This document shows positions 26,747-34,796 of a stretch of 64,000 nucleotides of DNA, piece after piece. The stretch spans positions 434,001-498,000 of the forward strand of contig JAXMEL010000003.1 in NCBI GenBank assembly GCA_046348365.1. The letters run 5' to 3'. The position numbers and the translations under genes were made by a program. Position 1 is the stretch's first letter; every line of letters begins with the position of its first letter. This DNA comes from JAEUPI01 sp046348365 (lineage in GTDB: Bacteria; Pseudomonadota; Gammaproteobacteria; Burkholderiales; Burkholderiaceae_C). The notes beneath the pieces were generated by a model, which saw only the letters and a program-made list of their open reading frames with translations, was not told the origin of the DNA and searched no databases.

Positions 26747-27181
26747 ATGAACGTGCTCGGCTTCGAGTTTCCCGATGCGCTGCACTATCACGTCGAGCAT
26801 CAGGTGTGGGCGCGGCCCGAAGGCGACGGCAGCGTCAGCGTCGGCATCACCGCGCTGGGCATCCGGCTGGCGGGCGAGATCTACATGTGCCGGCCCAAGA
26901 GCGTGGGGCAGGCGGTCGAGCAGGGGCGTTCGGTCGCCGTGGTGGAGCTGGCCAAGGCGATCGTGTCGGTGAAGTCGCCGCTGTCGGGTACGGTGGTGGC
27001 GATCAACGACGCGCTGGCGGCAACGCCCGAGCTGGTGCACCGTGATCCCTATGGCGCGGGCTGGATCGCGCGGCTGGCGCCGTCGGCGTGGGCGGCCGAG
27101 CGCGCGGCGCTCGTGCACGGCGATGCGGTGGGCGACGCGATGCGCCATCATGCGTGGCTCAACAACGTGGAGCCGTCATGA
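26747..27181 (+). CDS. GcvH-like lipoyl-carrier protein
   Basis: 144 residues from the ATG at 26747 (MNVLGFEFPDALHYHVEHQVW). It has the H-protein fold: the HVWARPEGDGSVSVGIT-type first strands, a lipoyl-lysine loop (VELAKAIVSVKSPLSG) and the GTVVAINDAL hairpin, closing with DPYGAGWIARL. The loop differs from true GcvH (ESVKAAS-type), and gcvT/gcvP are absent nearby. The stop overlaps the start of a DsrE-like gene (ATGA). GcvH-like proteins paired with DsrE-type sulfur carriers occur in sulfur-transfer systems, so a role in sulfur or selenium handling for the formate dehydrogenases is possible, but this is inference. Confidence 0.8.
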   Translation: MNVLGFEFPDALHYHVEHQVWARPEGDGSVSVGITALGIRLAGEIYMCRPKSVGQAVEQGRSVAVVELAKAIVSVKSPLSGTVVAINDALAATPELVHRDPYGAGWIARLAPSAWAAERAALVHGDAVGDAMRHHAWLNNVEPS

Positions 27182-27576
27182 ACGGGAGCGGCATCACCGG
27201 CATCACCGGCATCGCGATCCTGCTGTGGGCCTGCGAGCCCGAGGCGCCGCATCGGCTGGCGACGCCGTTCTTCCACGCCGCCGCCGCGGCGGCGATGGAC
27301 CTGCAGGTGGAGATCTACTTCAGCGCGCGCAGCGTGCGCCTGCTGCAGCCCGGCGTGGCCGAGCAGTTGCGCGCGAGCCCGTACCACGCCAAGAACGTGC
27401 TCGACGCGATGCGCGAGGCGGTGTCGCACGGCGCGGTGCTGTATGCCTGCACCGATGCGCTTCACGCCAACGGCCTGTCGCGCGACAAGCTGATCGCCGA
27501 ATGCGCCGGCCACGGCGGCGCAGTGCAGTTCATGGCCCGCGTGGCCGACCCGGCGTGGCGCACGCTGGTGTTCTGA
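27178..27576 (+). CDS. DsrE/DsrF-like family protein
   Basis: 132 residues. A DsrE-type fold is suggested by the small alpha/beta layout: an initial strand (GIAILLWACEP), a helix with paired small residues (ATPFFHAAAAAAMDLQVEIYFSA is typical), a RSVRLLQPGVAE segment, and LYACTDALHANGL with a Cys in the place where DsrE proteins hold the sulfur-binding Cys. ATGA overlap with the GcvH-like gene means coupled expression. The N-terminus repeats GITGIT. I place it in the DsrE/F superfamily with fair confidence; the specific sulfur-carrier activity is not shown. Confidence 0.72.
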   Translation: MNGSGITGITGIAILLWACEPEAPHRLATPFFHAAAAAAMDLQVEIYFSARSVRLLQPGVAEQLRASPYHAKNVLDAMREAVSHGAVLYACTDALHANGLSRDKLIAECAGHGGAVQFMARVADPAWRTLVF

Positions 27577-27602
27577 GGTCCATCGATGATGAAGCCGCCG
27601 CG

Positions 27603-28181
27603 ATGAGCACGCCGCCCGACCTGTTGCACACGCTGCTGTCGCGCCAGTCGGTCGGCGCCAAGCACCTGGCCGAGCCCGGGCCCGGCGATGCGCAGCTGCG
27701 TGCGATGGCCGACGCCGCGCTGCGCGCGCCGGATCATGCGGGGCTGGTGCCGTTTCGCTTCGCGGTCGTGCGCGGCGCGGCGCGCGAGCGCATGGCGCAG
27801 CTCTTCGCCGCCGCCGCGCGCGACGCGGGCAAGACCGACGCCGAGGCGCAGATCGATGCCGACCGCGCGCGCCGCGCGCCGGTGACGGTGGCCGTGGTCG
27901 CCCGCATCGACCTCGGCCACACGCTGGTGCCGGCGCACGAGCAATGGGCCTGCGTGGGCGGCGCGATCACCAACTTTCTCAACGCCGCGCATGCGCTGGG
28001 TTTCGGCGGCAAGATGCTCTCGGGCGCCAAGGTGCGCCATGCCGCGGTGCAAGCCGCGTTCTGCGACAGCGGCGAGACGCTGGTGGGCTGGATCGCGCTG
28101 GGCACGCCGCTGAAGAGCCCGGCACACGGCGGCGCCAAGCCGCGCGCCGGCGATGTGCTGAAAGACTGGCCCGCGGCCTGA
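27603..28181 (+). CDS. Nitroreductase family protein (FMN-dependent)
   Basis: 192 residues from MSTPPDLLHTLL. Matches the short YdjA-type nitroreductases: the LSRQSVGAKHL start (R/S contact to FMN phosphate), APDHAGLVPFRF, a WACVGGAITNFLNAAHALG helix at the dimer interface, and the GETLVGWIALGTP end. FMN-dependent NAD(P)H oxidoreductase; natural substrate unknown. It follows the DsrE-like gene by 26 bases on the same strand and may be part of the same transcript. It is the last intact gene before the decayed zone. Confidence 0.85.
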   Translation: MSTPPDLLHTLLSRQSVGAKHLAEPGPGDAQLRAMADAALRAPDHAGLVPFRFAVVRGAARERMAQLFAAAARDAGKTDAEAQIDADRARRAPVTVAVVARIDLGHTLVPAHEQWACVGGAITNFLNAAHALGFGGKMLSGAKVRHAAVQAAFCDSGETLVGWIALGTPLKSPAHGGAKPRAGDVLKDWPAA

Positions 28182-28204
28182 ACGTCGCGCGCGCCGTTCG
28201 AGCG

Positions 28205-28288
28205 CGGTTCGTCAGGCCGCTGAGCCCCGCCGCGCAGACGATGCTCGAGTGCATGCGCGAGGTCGAGAAGGAGCGCGCGCGGGGCTGA
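28205..28288 (+). pseudogene. Fragment resembling the C-terminal end of a LysR-type regulator
   Basis: A 27-codon open stretch ending in TGA reads RPLSPAAQTMLECMREVE, like the last helix of LysR-family effector domains. Nothing upstream in that frame continues the domain. It is a small remnant and could be coincidence. Confidence 0.3.
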
Positions 28289-28323
28289 GGTGTTCCGGCG
28301 CCTGCGCTCGGCCGTTTGCGCGG

Positions 28324-29430
28324 ATGATCGCGCTCATGCCAAGACCCGCAGCGACATCGGCCGAGCGTGCGACACGGCAAGTGCTGGACGCCATGGTCGC
28401 CAAGCGCGCCACGCCTGGCCTGCAATACGCCTTCGTGTCTGGCGACGCGTTGCTGTTCGCCCATCACGCCGGATCGGCGGACCTGCTCGCGTTGCGCCCC
28501 GTCACCGAGCGCTCGACCTTCAATGCCTACTCCGTCACCAAGACCTTCACGGCCGCGGCAGTGGTGCAGATGGCGGCACAGCGCCGCGTCGACCTGGACG
28601 GCCCGATCGTGCGGTACCTGCATCGCTGGCCGCAGATCGGTGCGGCGACGGTCCGGCAAGCGCTGCTGCACACGGCCGGCTTTGCCAATCCCAACCCGTT
28701 GCGCTGGGTGCACCTTGCCGAAGAGCATGGCGCGTTCGATCGTGCCCGTTTCGTCGAAGAGGTGATGCATGCCCACGGCCGACCGATCGCGAAGCCCGGC
28801 GCGCGCTACGCATATTCGAACATCGGCTATCTGGTGCTCGGCGAACTGATCGAGCAGGTATCCGGGCAACCCTACGTCGACTAGGTGGCGCAGCGCTTGC
28901 TCGCACCGCTGCGGCTGTGCGACGGTGCTGCGCTCGCGTTCGACATTCCCCAGGCCGAGGCTCACGCGCACGGCGCGCTTCGGCGTATCGGCTGGCTGAA
29001 CCTGGCGCTCGGCTGCTTTGTGGACCGCACTCGCCTGGTCGAAGGCAGCGTGGGGCGATGGGTCCAGTTCCGCAACCACCATGTCAACGGCGATGCCTAC
29101 GGCGGTTTGATCGGCAACGCAGTCGGCTTCGCGCGGTACCTGCAGGCCTTGTGGGTCGGCGACATCCTGTTGCCCGCGGCGCGTGACTCGCTCTTCGATG
29201 CCGTGCCGGCGCCCGGTCCGCCCAGGAGCCTCGGCTGGTTCATGGGCCGACTCGGCGAAGAGCCGTGGTTTGCCCATGCCGGCGGCGGCGCGGGCTACTA
29301 CTGCGAGATTCGTGTCTACCCGCGCACCCGCAACGCCAGCGTCGTGATGCTCAACCGCGCCGGGATCCGCGACGAGCACCTGCTCGATCGTCTCGACCAT
29401 TTCTTCGTCACTCGCCGTCATCGGACGTAG
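28324..29430 (+). pseudogene. Serine hydrolase (beta-lactamase/penicillin-binding-protein-like family), interrupted by an amber codon
   Basis: The frame encodes a class C beta-lactamase-like hydrolase: SxxK catalytic motif in YSVTKTFTAAAV, Tyr motif in YAYSNIGYLV, and a third motif HAGGGAGYY near the end. A TAG at 28882-28884 stops translation after VSGQPYVD, but the same frame continues with RLLAPLRLCDG and the rest of the domain to 29430, so only one base change separates it from an open gene. Starts possible at 28324 or 28336. No signal peptide. It may be truly broken, or a sequencing error; a second product restarted at the following GTG would lack the SxxK site. Confidence 0.8.
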
Positions 29431-29469
29431 CGCGGCGCACGCAGCGGCTTCGCACGATCCGCCCCGGTT

Positions 29470-29521
29470 ATGACGCGCGGCCGATCAGTCATTGGACGCT
29501 GCACGGCGGCATCGCAAGAAT
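29470..29521 (+). promoter_or_regulatory. Operator/promoter module, copy 1
   Basis: ATGAC-N13-GTCAT inverted repeat (29470-29492) overlapping TTGGAC (29492-29497), then 18 bases and AAGAAT (29516-29521). The same layout with the same spacings occurs at 53985-54036. Likely a promoter with an overlapping regulator site. Confidence 0.6.
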
Positions 29522-29529
29522 CGGCCGCC

Positions 29530-29925
29530 ATGCGAATGAAAGACAAGGTAGCGCTCGTCACCGGCGTCGGCCCGGGGTTGGGCAAGGCGATCGCCGTGAC
29601 GCTGGCGCGCGAAGGCGCGAAGCTGGTGATCTGCGACATCGACGAGGCCGCGCTGGTGCCCAACCGGCCGGTCGACACGGTGCGGCGCAACACGTACTAC
29701 GCCTACATGCAGACGCCGGTGCCGCGCGACAGCGTGGCGACGCCCGACTTCAACGCCTACCTCGATCAGATCGGCGAGGCCGGCCGCAACCGGCTGTGGC
29801 AGGGCGTGCCCGCGGGGCGCTTCGGCACCGTCGACGAATACGCCGCCACCGTGCTGCATCTGGCGAGCAACGAGCACTACCTGGTCGGCCAGGTCATCAG
29901 CCCGAATGGCGGCACGGTGATGTGA
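29530..29925 (+). pseudogene. Short-chain dehydrogenase/reductase with the middle deleted
   Basis: Starts as a normal SDR (MKDKVALVTGVGPGLGKA with the TGxxxGxG cofactor site, then LVICDIDEAAL) and ends as one (VPAGRFGTVDEYAATVL...GQVISPNGGTVM). About 100-110 residues between, which should hold the NAG motif and the Ser and YxxxK catalytic residues, are missing; the join near residue 45 keeps the frame. 131 residues instead of about 250. It could still fold partly but cannot be a normal SDR. Preceded by the operator/promoter module. Confidence 0.8.
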
Positions 29926-29972
29926 GGTCGGAACCGAGGCGGGTGTTGCGCATGTATGGTATCGTGTATGGC

Positions 29973-30194
29973 ATGCAGAAGACCACCGTCTACGTTCCGC
30001 CGGACGTCAAGCAAGCGCTCGGGCGCCTCGCCAGTGCTAGCGGCACGAGCGAGGCCGAGCTGATCCGCGAGGCTTTGCGCAGGATGGTCGCGCAGGCGCC
30101 GGCGCCCCGGCCGCGGCTGCCACTGCTGCGCAGCGGCAAGCCGACCCTGGCCGAGCGGGTCGACGAGGCGCTCGCGGGCTTCGGCACCACTTGA
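29973..30194 (+). CDS. Ribbon-helix-helix antitoxin, VapB-type
   Basis: 73 residues from MQKTTVYVPPDVKQAL, a typical ribbon-helix-helix start, followed by the ASGTSEAELIREALRRM helix pair and a C-terminal toxin-binding tail (RSGKPTLAERVDEAL). Its stop overlaps the TTG start of the PIN toxin gene. An earlier ATG at 29952 is possible; the bases there hold a repeated TATGGTATCGTGTATGG element that may be the autoregulatory operator. Confidence 0.88.
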   Translation: MQKTTVYVPPDVKQALGRLASASGTSEAELIREALRRMVAQAPAPRPRLPLLRSGKPTLAERVDEALAGFGTT

Positions 30195-30610
30195 TCCTTC
30201 TCGACACCAGCGGCCTGCTGGCGGCGTTGGATGCCAGCCAGCGTCGGCACGCGCCGTGTCGTGCCGCGCTCGAGGCGGCGAGCGGCCCGTTGCTGCTCTC
30301 GCCCTTCGTGCTGGCCGAGCTGGACGACCTGCTGATGCGGCACGTTGGCGCCCAGGCGCAGACAGCGCTGCTCGACGAGGTGGCGCGGGGCGCCTATCGC
30401 CTCGAGCCGTTCGGCGCCGAAGACATCGCAAGGGCCGGCGCGATCATGCAGCGCTTCGGCGACTTGCAGATCGGCCTTGCCGATGCCTCGATCGTCGTGC
30501 TCGCGGAGCGCCATGGGACCACGAGCGTCCTGACGCTGGACCTGCGGCACTTCCAGGCGCTGCGCGTGGGCGCGCGCAAGCGCTTTCGGATTCTTCCGGG
30601 AGACGCGTAA
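30191..30610 (+). CDS. PIN-domain ribonuclease toxin, VapC-type
   Basis: 139 residues starting with TTG (ILLDTSGLLAALDAS). The metal-binding acidic residues of PIN nucleases are all visible: Asp in LLDTSG, Glu in LAELDDLL, Asp in GLADASIVVLAE and Asp in TLDLRHF. VapC toxins cleave tRNA or rRNA and are held inactive by VapB. The four-base overlap with the antitoxin gene fits a standard vapBC operon. It is intact although it lies among broken genes. Confidence 0.9.
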   Translation: MILLDTSGLLAALDASQRRHAPCRAALEAASGPLLLSPFVLAELDDLLMRHVGAQAQTALLDEVARGAYRLEPFGAEDIARAGAIMQRFGDLQIGLADASIVVLAERHGTTSVLTLDLRHFQALRVGARKRFRILPGDA

Positions 30611-30660
30611 GCCCGTCGCGCGCGCCGCGACCGCGTCGTGACGACAGGTCCCGCGGAGGC

Positions 30661-31653
30661 CTATTCGCGATCGTGTGCAGCCGCCGCGGCCGCCGCGGCT
30701 CGCGCACCGAGGAAGTCGACCAGCCTCAGAGCCGCCGGCTGCAAGGCGTCGTAGCTGCGCAGGCACACAGCGAATTGCCGCTGCGTCCATGCCTCGTGCA
30801 ACGGCACGAGCACCACGCGTCGCCGGGTGGCAGCCGTTGCCGGGCCGAGCGCGCGCTCTGCCACTTGGCGCGAGACGACGCTGATACCCAATCCTGCTGC
30901 GACGACGCGCAGCGCCGCATCGAAGGTCGACACGATGGCGCGGTAGTTCAACGCGCCGCCGACGCGCGCCGCGGCCTGTTGCAGCGTGGCGTGCACGACG
31001 CTGGAAGACGCCAGGCCGACGTAGTCGTACCCGAGCGTTTCACGGAACTGCACGCGCCTGCGCCGCGCCAGCGCATGCCCGGCAGGCACCGCGAGCACCA
31101 GCTCGTCGCCGCGGTAGGCTCGCAGTTCCAGACCGGCCGCGTCGACGCCGTCCCAGCACACGCCCAAGGCCGCCCCGCCGTCGCGCACCTGGCGCACGAT
31201 GTCGCGCGACAGGGCCTCCTCCAAGGTCACCTGGATGTGCCGATGCGCCGGCGCACGCAGGAACGCGGCAATGTCCTCCGGCAACTGCTCGGCAATCGCC
31301 GACGGGCTGGCAAGCACGCGTACCAGGCCCTTCAACCCGCCGGCAAAGGAGGCGGCATCGGCTGCGAGCCGCTCGAGCGAGAACAGCACCGTGCGCGCGT
31401 GCTCCAGCAGCGCCGCGCCGGCCGGCGTGGGCGTCACGCCGTGGCGGCGGCGCACGAGCAACGGCGTTCCGAGCGTCGCTTCGAGCTGGGCGATCCGCTT
31501 GCTGACCGCCGACGGCTCGATATGCGCCTGGGCCGCGGCACGCTTGATGTTCTGGTGCTCGCACACCGCCACCAGAAGCCTCAGGGTCTTGAGATCGATG
31601 TCGTGCACGACGGTCCGCCCAGAGATGCCGATCTGGAAGTCATAGGGTGCCAT
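30661..31653 (-). CDS. LysR family transcriptional regulator
   Basis: 330 residues. Winged helix-turn-helix in residues about 20-80 (LLVAVCEHQNIKRAAAQAH, PSAVSKRIAQLEATLG), then a periplasmic-binding-like effector domain. A GTG start at 31608 (VHDIDLKTLRLL) would remove a 15-residue extension without similarity to the family and is the likelier start. Divergent from the lyase/CoA-transferase pseudogene, 52-75 bases away, so it probably controlled that catabolic operon. Alanine-rich tail (ARAAAAAAAAHDRE). Confidence 0.85.
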   Translation of the reverse strand: MAPYDFQIGISGRTVVHDIDLKTLRLLVAVCEHQNIKRAAAQAHIEPSAVSKRIAQLEATLGTPLLVRRRHGVTPTPAGAALLEHARTVLFSLERLAADAASFAGGLKGLVRVLASPSAIAEQLPEDIAAFLRAPAHRHIQVTLEEALSRDIVRQVRDGGAALGVCWDGVDAAGLELRAYRGDELVLAVPAGHALARRRRVQFRETLGYDYVGLASSSVVHATLQQAAARVGGALNYRAIVSTFDAALRVVAAGLGISVVSRQVAERALGPATAATRRRVVLVPLHEAWTQRQFAVCLRSYDALQPAALRLVDFLGARAAAAAAAAHDRE

Positions 31654-31704
31654 TTGGCCAATTCAGATCCGGCGCGGAATCTCTTAGAGTGCCCGCATCG
31701 GTCC

Positions 31705-33592
31705 GTGGAGCCCCGAGCTCGTCTGTCCTTGCGCCATTTGCCAACGCCCGTCGTCATCCGCGAAGTCGGACTGCGCGACGGCCTGCAAAGCATCGGCACC
31801 GTCATGCCCACCGAGCGCAAGTGCGCGTGGATCCGCGACGCCGTGGCCGCCGGTCAACGGCATATCGATTTCGCGTCGTTCGTATCGCCGCGCGCGCTGC
31901 CGCAGATGGCCGACGCGGCCGAGGTCCTGGCCTACGCGAAGCGCTTTCCCGAGTTGATCGTCAGCGTTCTCGTGCCCAACGTCGTCGGCGCCGAGCGCGC
32001 GCTCGACGGCAAGCCCGACAGCATGCTCTTCCCGCTGTCGGCCAGCCATGCCCACAGCCTGGCCAATCTGCGCAAGACCCCCGACGAGGTGTTGCGCCTG
32101 GTGCAAGCGCTGCTCGACGCGGGTGCCGACCGCGTGAGCCTGGCCGATTCGGTGGGCTATGCCGACCCGCTGGCGGTGAGCCGTCTGTTCGAGCGCGCGC
32201 GTCGCATCGCGACCGGCTGTGGCTTGCCCACTTCCACGATACGCGGGGGCTGGCACTGGCCAACGTGCTGGCGGCGATCGACATCGGCATCACCGCATTC
32301 GACGCCTCGCTCGCCGGCATCGGCGGCTGCCCGGCATCGCCCGGCGCCACCGGCAACGTCGCCACCGAAGACCTGGTGCACATGACCGGGGCGATGGGCT
32401 GTGCGACCGGGATCGAACTGCCTTCGCTGCTCGCGCTGCGTGCGCGCGTGGCCGCGTGGATGCCGCAGGAACGCAACTTCGGCTCGCTGGCCCGCGCCGG
32501 GCTACCGAAGACCTTCGCGTCGGCACCGTCGAGCCCCGCACCGCCCGCAGCCGGCGCAAGCACCCTGCAGGGCGACGAAGGCGCTTCACTTCCGTTGAAT
32601 GGGGTGCGTGTCGTCGAGTTCTCGCACATGGTGATGGGCCCGACCTGCGGCATGATCCTCGCGGACCTCGGCGCCGAGGTCATCAAGGTCGAGCCGCCCG
32701 GCGGCGACAAGACGCGCCATCTGCCGGGCCTCGGCATCGGCTTCTTCCGCAGCTGCAACCGCAACAAGAAGAGCGTGGTGCTGGACTTGCAGACGCCGCG
32801 CGGACGCGAGCAGGCCGCAGGCTTGGCCGCGACGGCCGATGTCGTGCTCGATAACTTCCGACCCGGTCTGATGGCCTCGCTCGGACTCGACCACGCGACG
32901 CTCGGGCAGCGCAACCCGCGTCTGATCTACGCCTCGCACAAGGGCTTCCTGCCGGGGCCGTACGAGCAGCGCGTCGCGCTCGACGAGGTGGTGCAGATGA
33001 TGGGCGGCCTGGCCTACATGACCGGGCCGGTGGGCCGGCCGTTGCGTGCCGGTGCGTCGGTCAACGACATCATGGGCGGCATGTTCGGCGCCATCGGCGT
33101 GCTGGCGGCGTTGCGCGAACGCGAGCGCAGCGGGCGTGGCCAGGAGATCCAGAGCGGGCTGTTCGAGAACTGCGCCTTCCTCGTCGCCACGCATGTGCAC
33201 CACTACCTGATGACCGGCGAGCCGCCGCCGCCGCTGACCGCGCGCGTTTCGCCGTGGAGCGTCTACGACGTGTTCGATGTCGCCGACGGCGAGCAGCTGT
33301 TCCTGACGGCGACCAACGACAAGCAATTCCGCACGCTGTGCGGTGTGCTGGGCTGCCCTTTGCGCCGATCAACCGCCCGGACCATCTGGTGCGCGACCCG
33401 CACCTCGTGCGCAGCGGCGCGCTCGCACCGATGCAGACCGACGACGGCCAGACGACGCATGCGCTGCTGCTGCCGATCACGCTGGGCGGGCGCCGGCTCG
33501 GCGTGCGCATGCCTTTGGCGCGCGTGGGCGAGCACGACGACGAAGTGCTCGGCGCACTCGACAAGGCCAGCCCTCGAGGAGTTCCGCCATGA
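31705..33592 (+). pseudogene. HMG-CoA-lyase-like domain fused to CaiB/BaiF CoA-transferase, frameshifted and internally deleted
   Basis: The first part is an HMG-CoA-lyase-like aldolase (VIREVGLRDGLQSIG, LVPNVVGAERAL, later HFHDTRGLALANVL with metal-binding His residues). Its frame changes by one base near 32211-32220, where an inserted G would restore ADRLWLAHFHDTRG. The lyase ends normally at AGLPKTF and runs, without stop or good start, through a Ser/Pro/Ala linker into a family III CoA-transferase (LPLNGVRVVEFSHMVMGP, DLGAEVIKVEPPGGDKTR). Near 33345 about 50 residues are missing and the frame shifts again before LPFAPINRPDHLV. It ends overlapping the Bug gene. The start codon (GTG 31705 or TTG 31729) is uncertain. 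Together the genes suggest a lost CoA-dependent acid catabolism. Confidence 0.78.
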
Positions 33593-34566
33593 CAGCGATC
33601 TCACGCCGCCATTGCCTCGCCAGCGCCGCTGCCCTGGTGGTGTCTGCTCCATTCGTCGTCCGCGCACAAGGCACGACGCCGCTGCGGGTGATCCTGCCCT
33701 TCAGCCCGGGCTCCGGCGTCGACACGATCTTCCGCGCTGCGCAAGGCGCGCTGAGCAAGGCGCTCGGCGGCCAGCCGGTGGTCGTCGACAACCTGCCGGG
33801 TGCCGGCGGCATCAGCGGCACGCAGGCGATCGTCAAGGCCGCGCCCGACGGATTCACCGTGGGCATGGTGTCGAACAACCACACGGTCAACCCGAGCGTG
33901 TTCAAGAAGATGCCCTACGACGGCGTTGCCAACCTGACGCCGATCTCGGTGATCGGCGTTTCGCCGTTCCTGCTGCTGGTCAACCCGACCAAGGTCCCGG
34001 CCCGGACCGCGCGCGAGTTCCAGGCGTTTCTGTAGGCCCGGCCCGGAGCCTACAACTACGGCACCAGCGGCAACGGCACGATCGTCCATCTCGCGGCCGA
34101 GATGTTCCTCGAAGCCGCCGGCGCCGAGGCGCGCCACATCCCGTACAAGGGCTTCGGCCCGATGCTCGCCGACCTGATCGGCGGCCGGATCGAGTTCGGC
34201 GTCGGCGCCGTGCCGGCAGTGCAAGGGCATCTGAAGAACGGCGCCTTGCGCGCGATCAGCGTGATGGGGCTGCAGCGCGTGGCCTCGCTGCCCGAGTTGC
34301 CGACGATCGCCGAGCAAGGCTTCCCCACGGTCGACATCGCCGGCTGGTTTGCCGCCGTCGCGCCCAAAGGGCTGCCTGCAGCACAGCTCGAGCGGCTGCA
34401 CGCGGCCTTCGTCGCCGCGTTCAACGACCCCGAGGTCAAGCTCGCGATGAACAAGCAGGACAACATCATCCAGCCGACATCGCCGGAGGGTGCCGCGCAG
34501 TTCTTCCGCGACGAGCAGGAGCGCTACGCGCGCCTGGTGAAGAAGGCCGGCGTGACGATGGAGTGA
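33589..34566 (+). pseudogene. Bug/TctC-family periplasmic receptor, interrupted by an amber codon
   Basis: A signal peptide (RRHCLASAAALVVSAPFVVRA) and the Bug fold are clear: LRVILPFSPGSGVDTIFR, VVVDNLPGAGG, FVVGM-like strands, and after the break YNYGTSGNGTIVHLAAEMF, VPYKG-type IPYKGFGPMLADLIGG. TAG at 34033-34035 interrupts the frame after AREFQAFL at codon 149 of 326; everything else is in frame. Bug receptors bind small carboxylates. ATGA overlap with the upstream CoA-transferase and GAGGAG ahead of the ATG place it in the same operon. Confidence 0.85.
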
Positions 34567-34796
34567 GGCAAGGACCGGCGCACGGCGCCTGCAGCCGTAG
34601 GAGTTGGCCCTAAGGCATCGAAACGTTGACGCCATACAACACCGGCGTCAGCGGCGACATTGCGCCGGTCACTCCTCGTACGGCGCAGCAAGCGCGCTGG
34701 GCAGGTCGCACATGTCCGCTTGACCGGCATGACCTGCATCATCGAATCGACAGCATCGCCGCGCTAGAGTAAACAAGGAGATCATCGGGAGGACGC

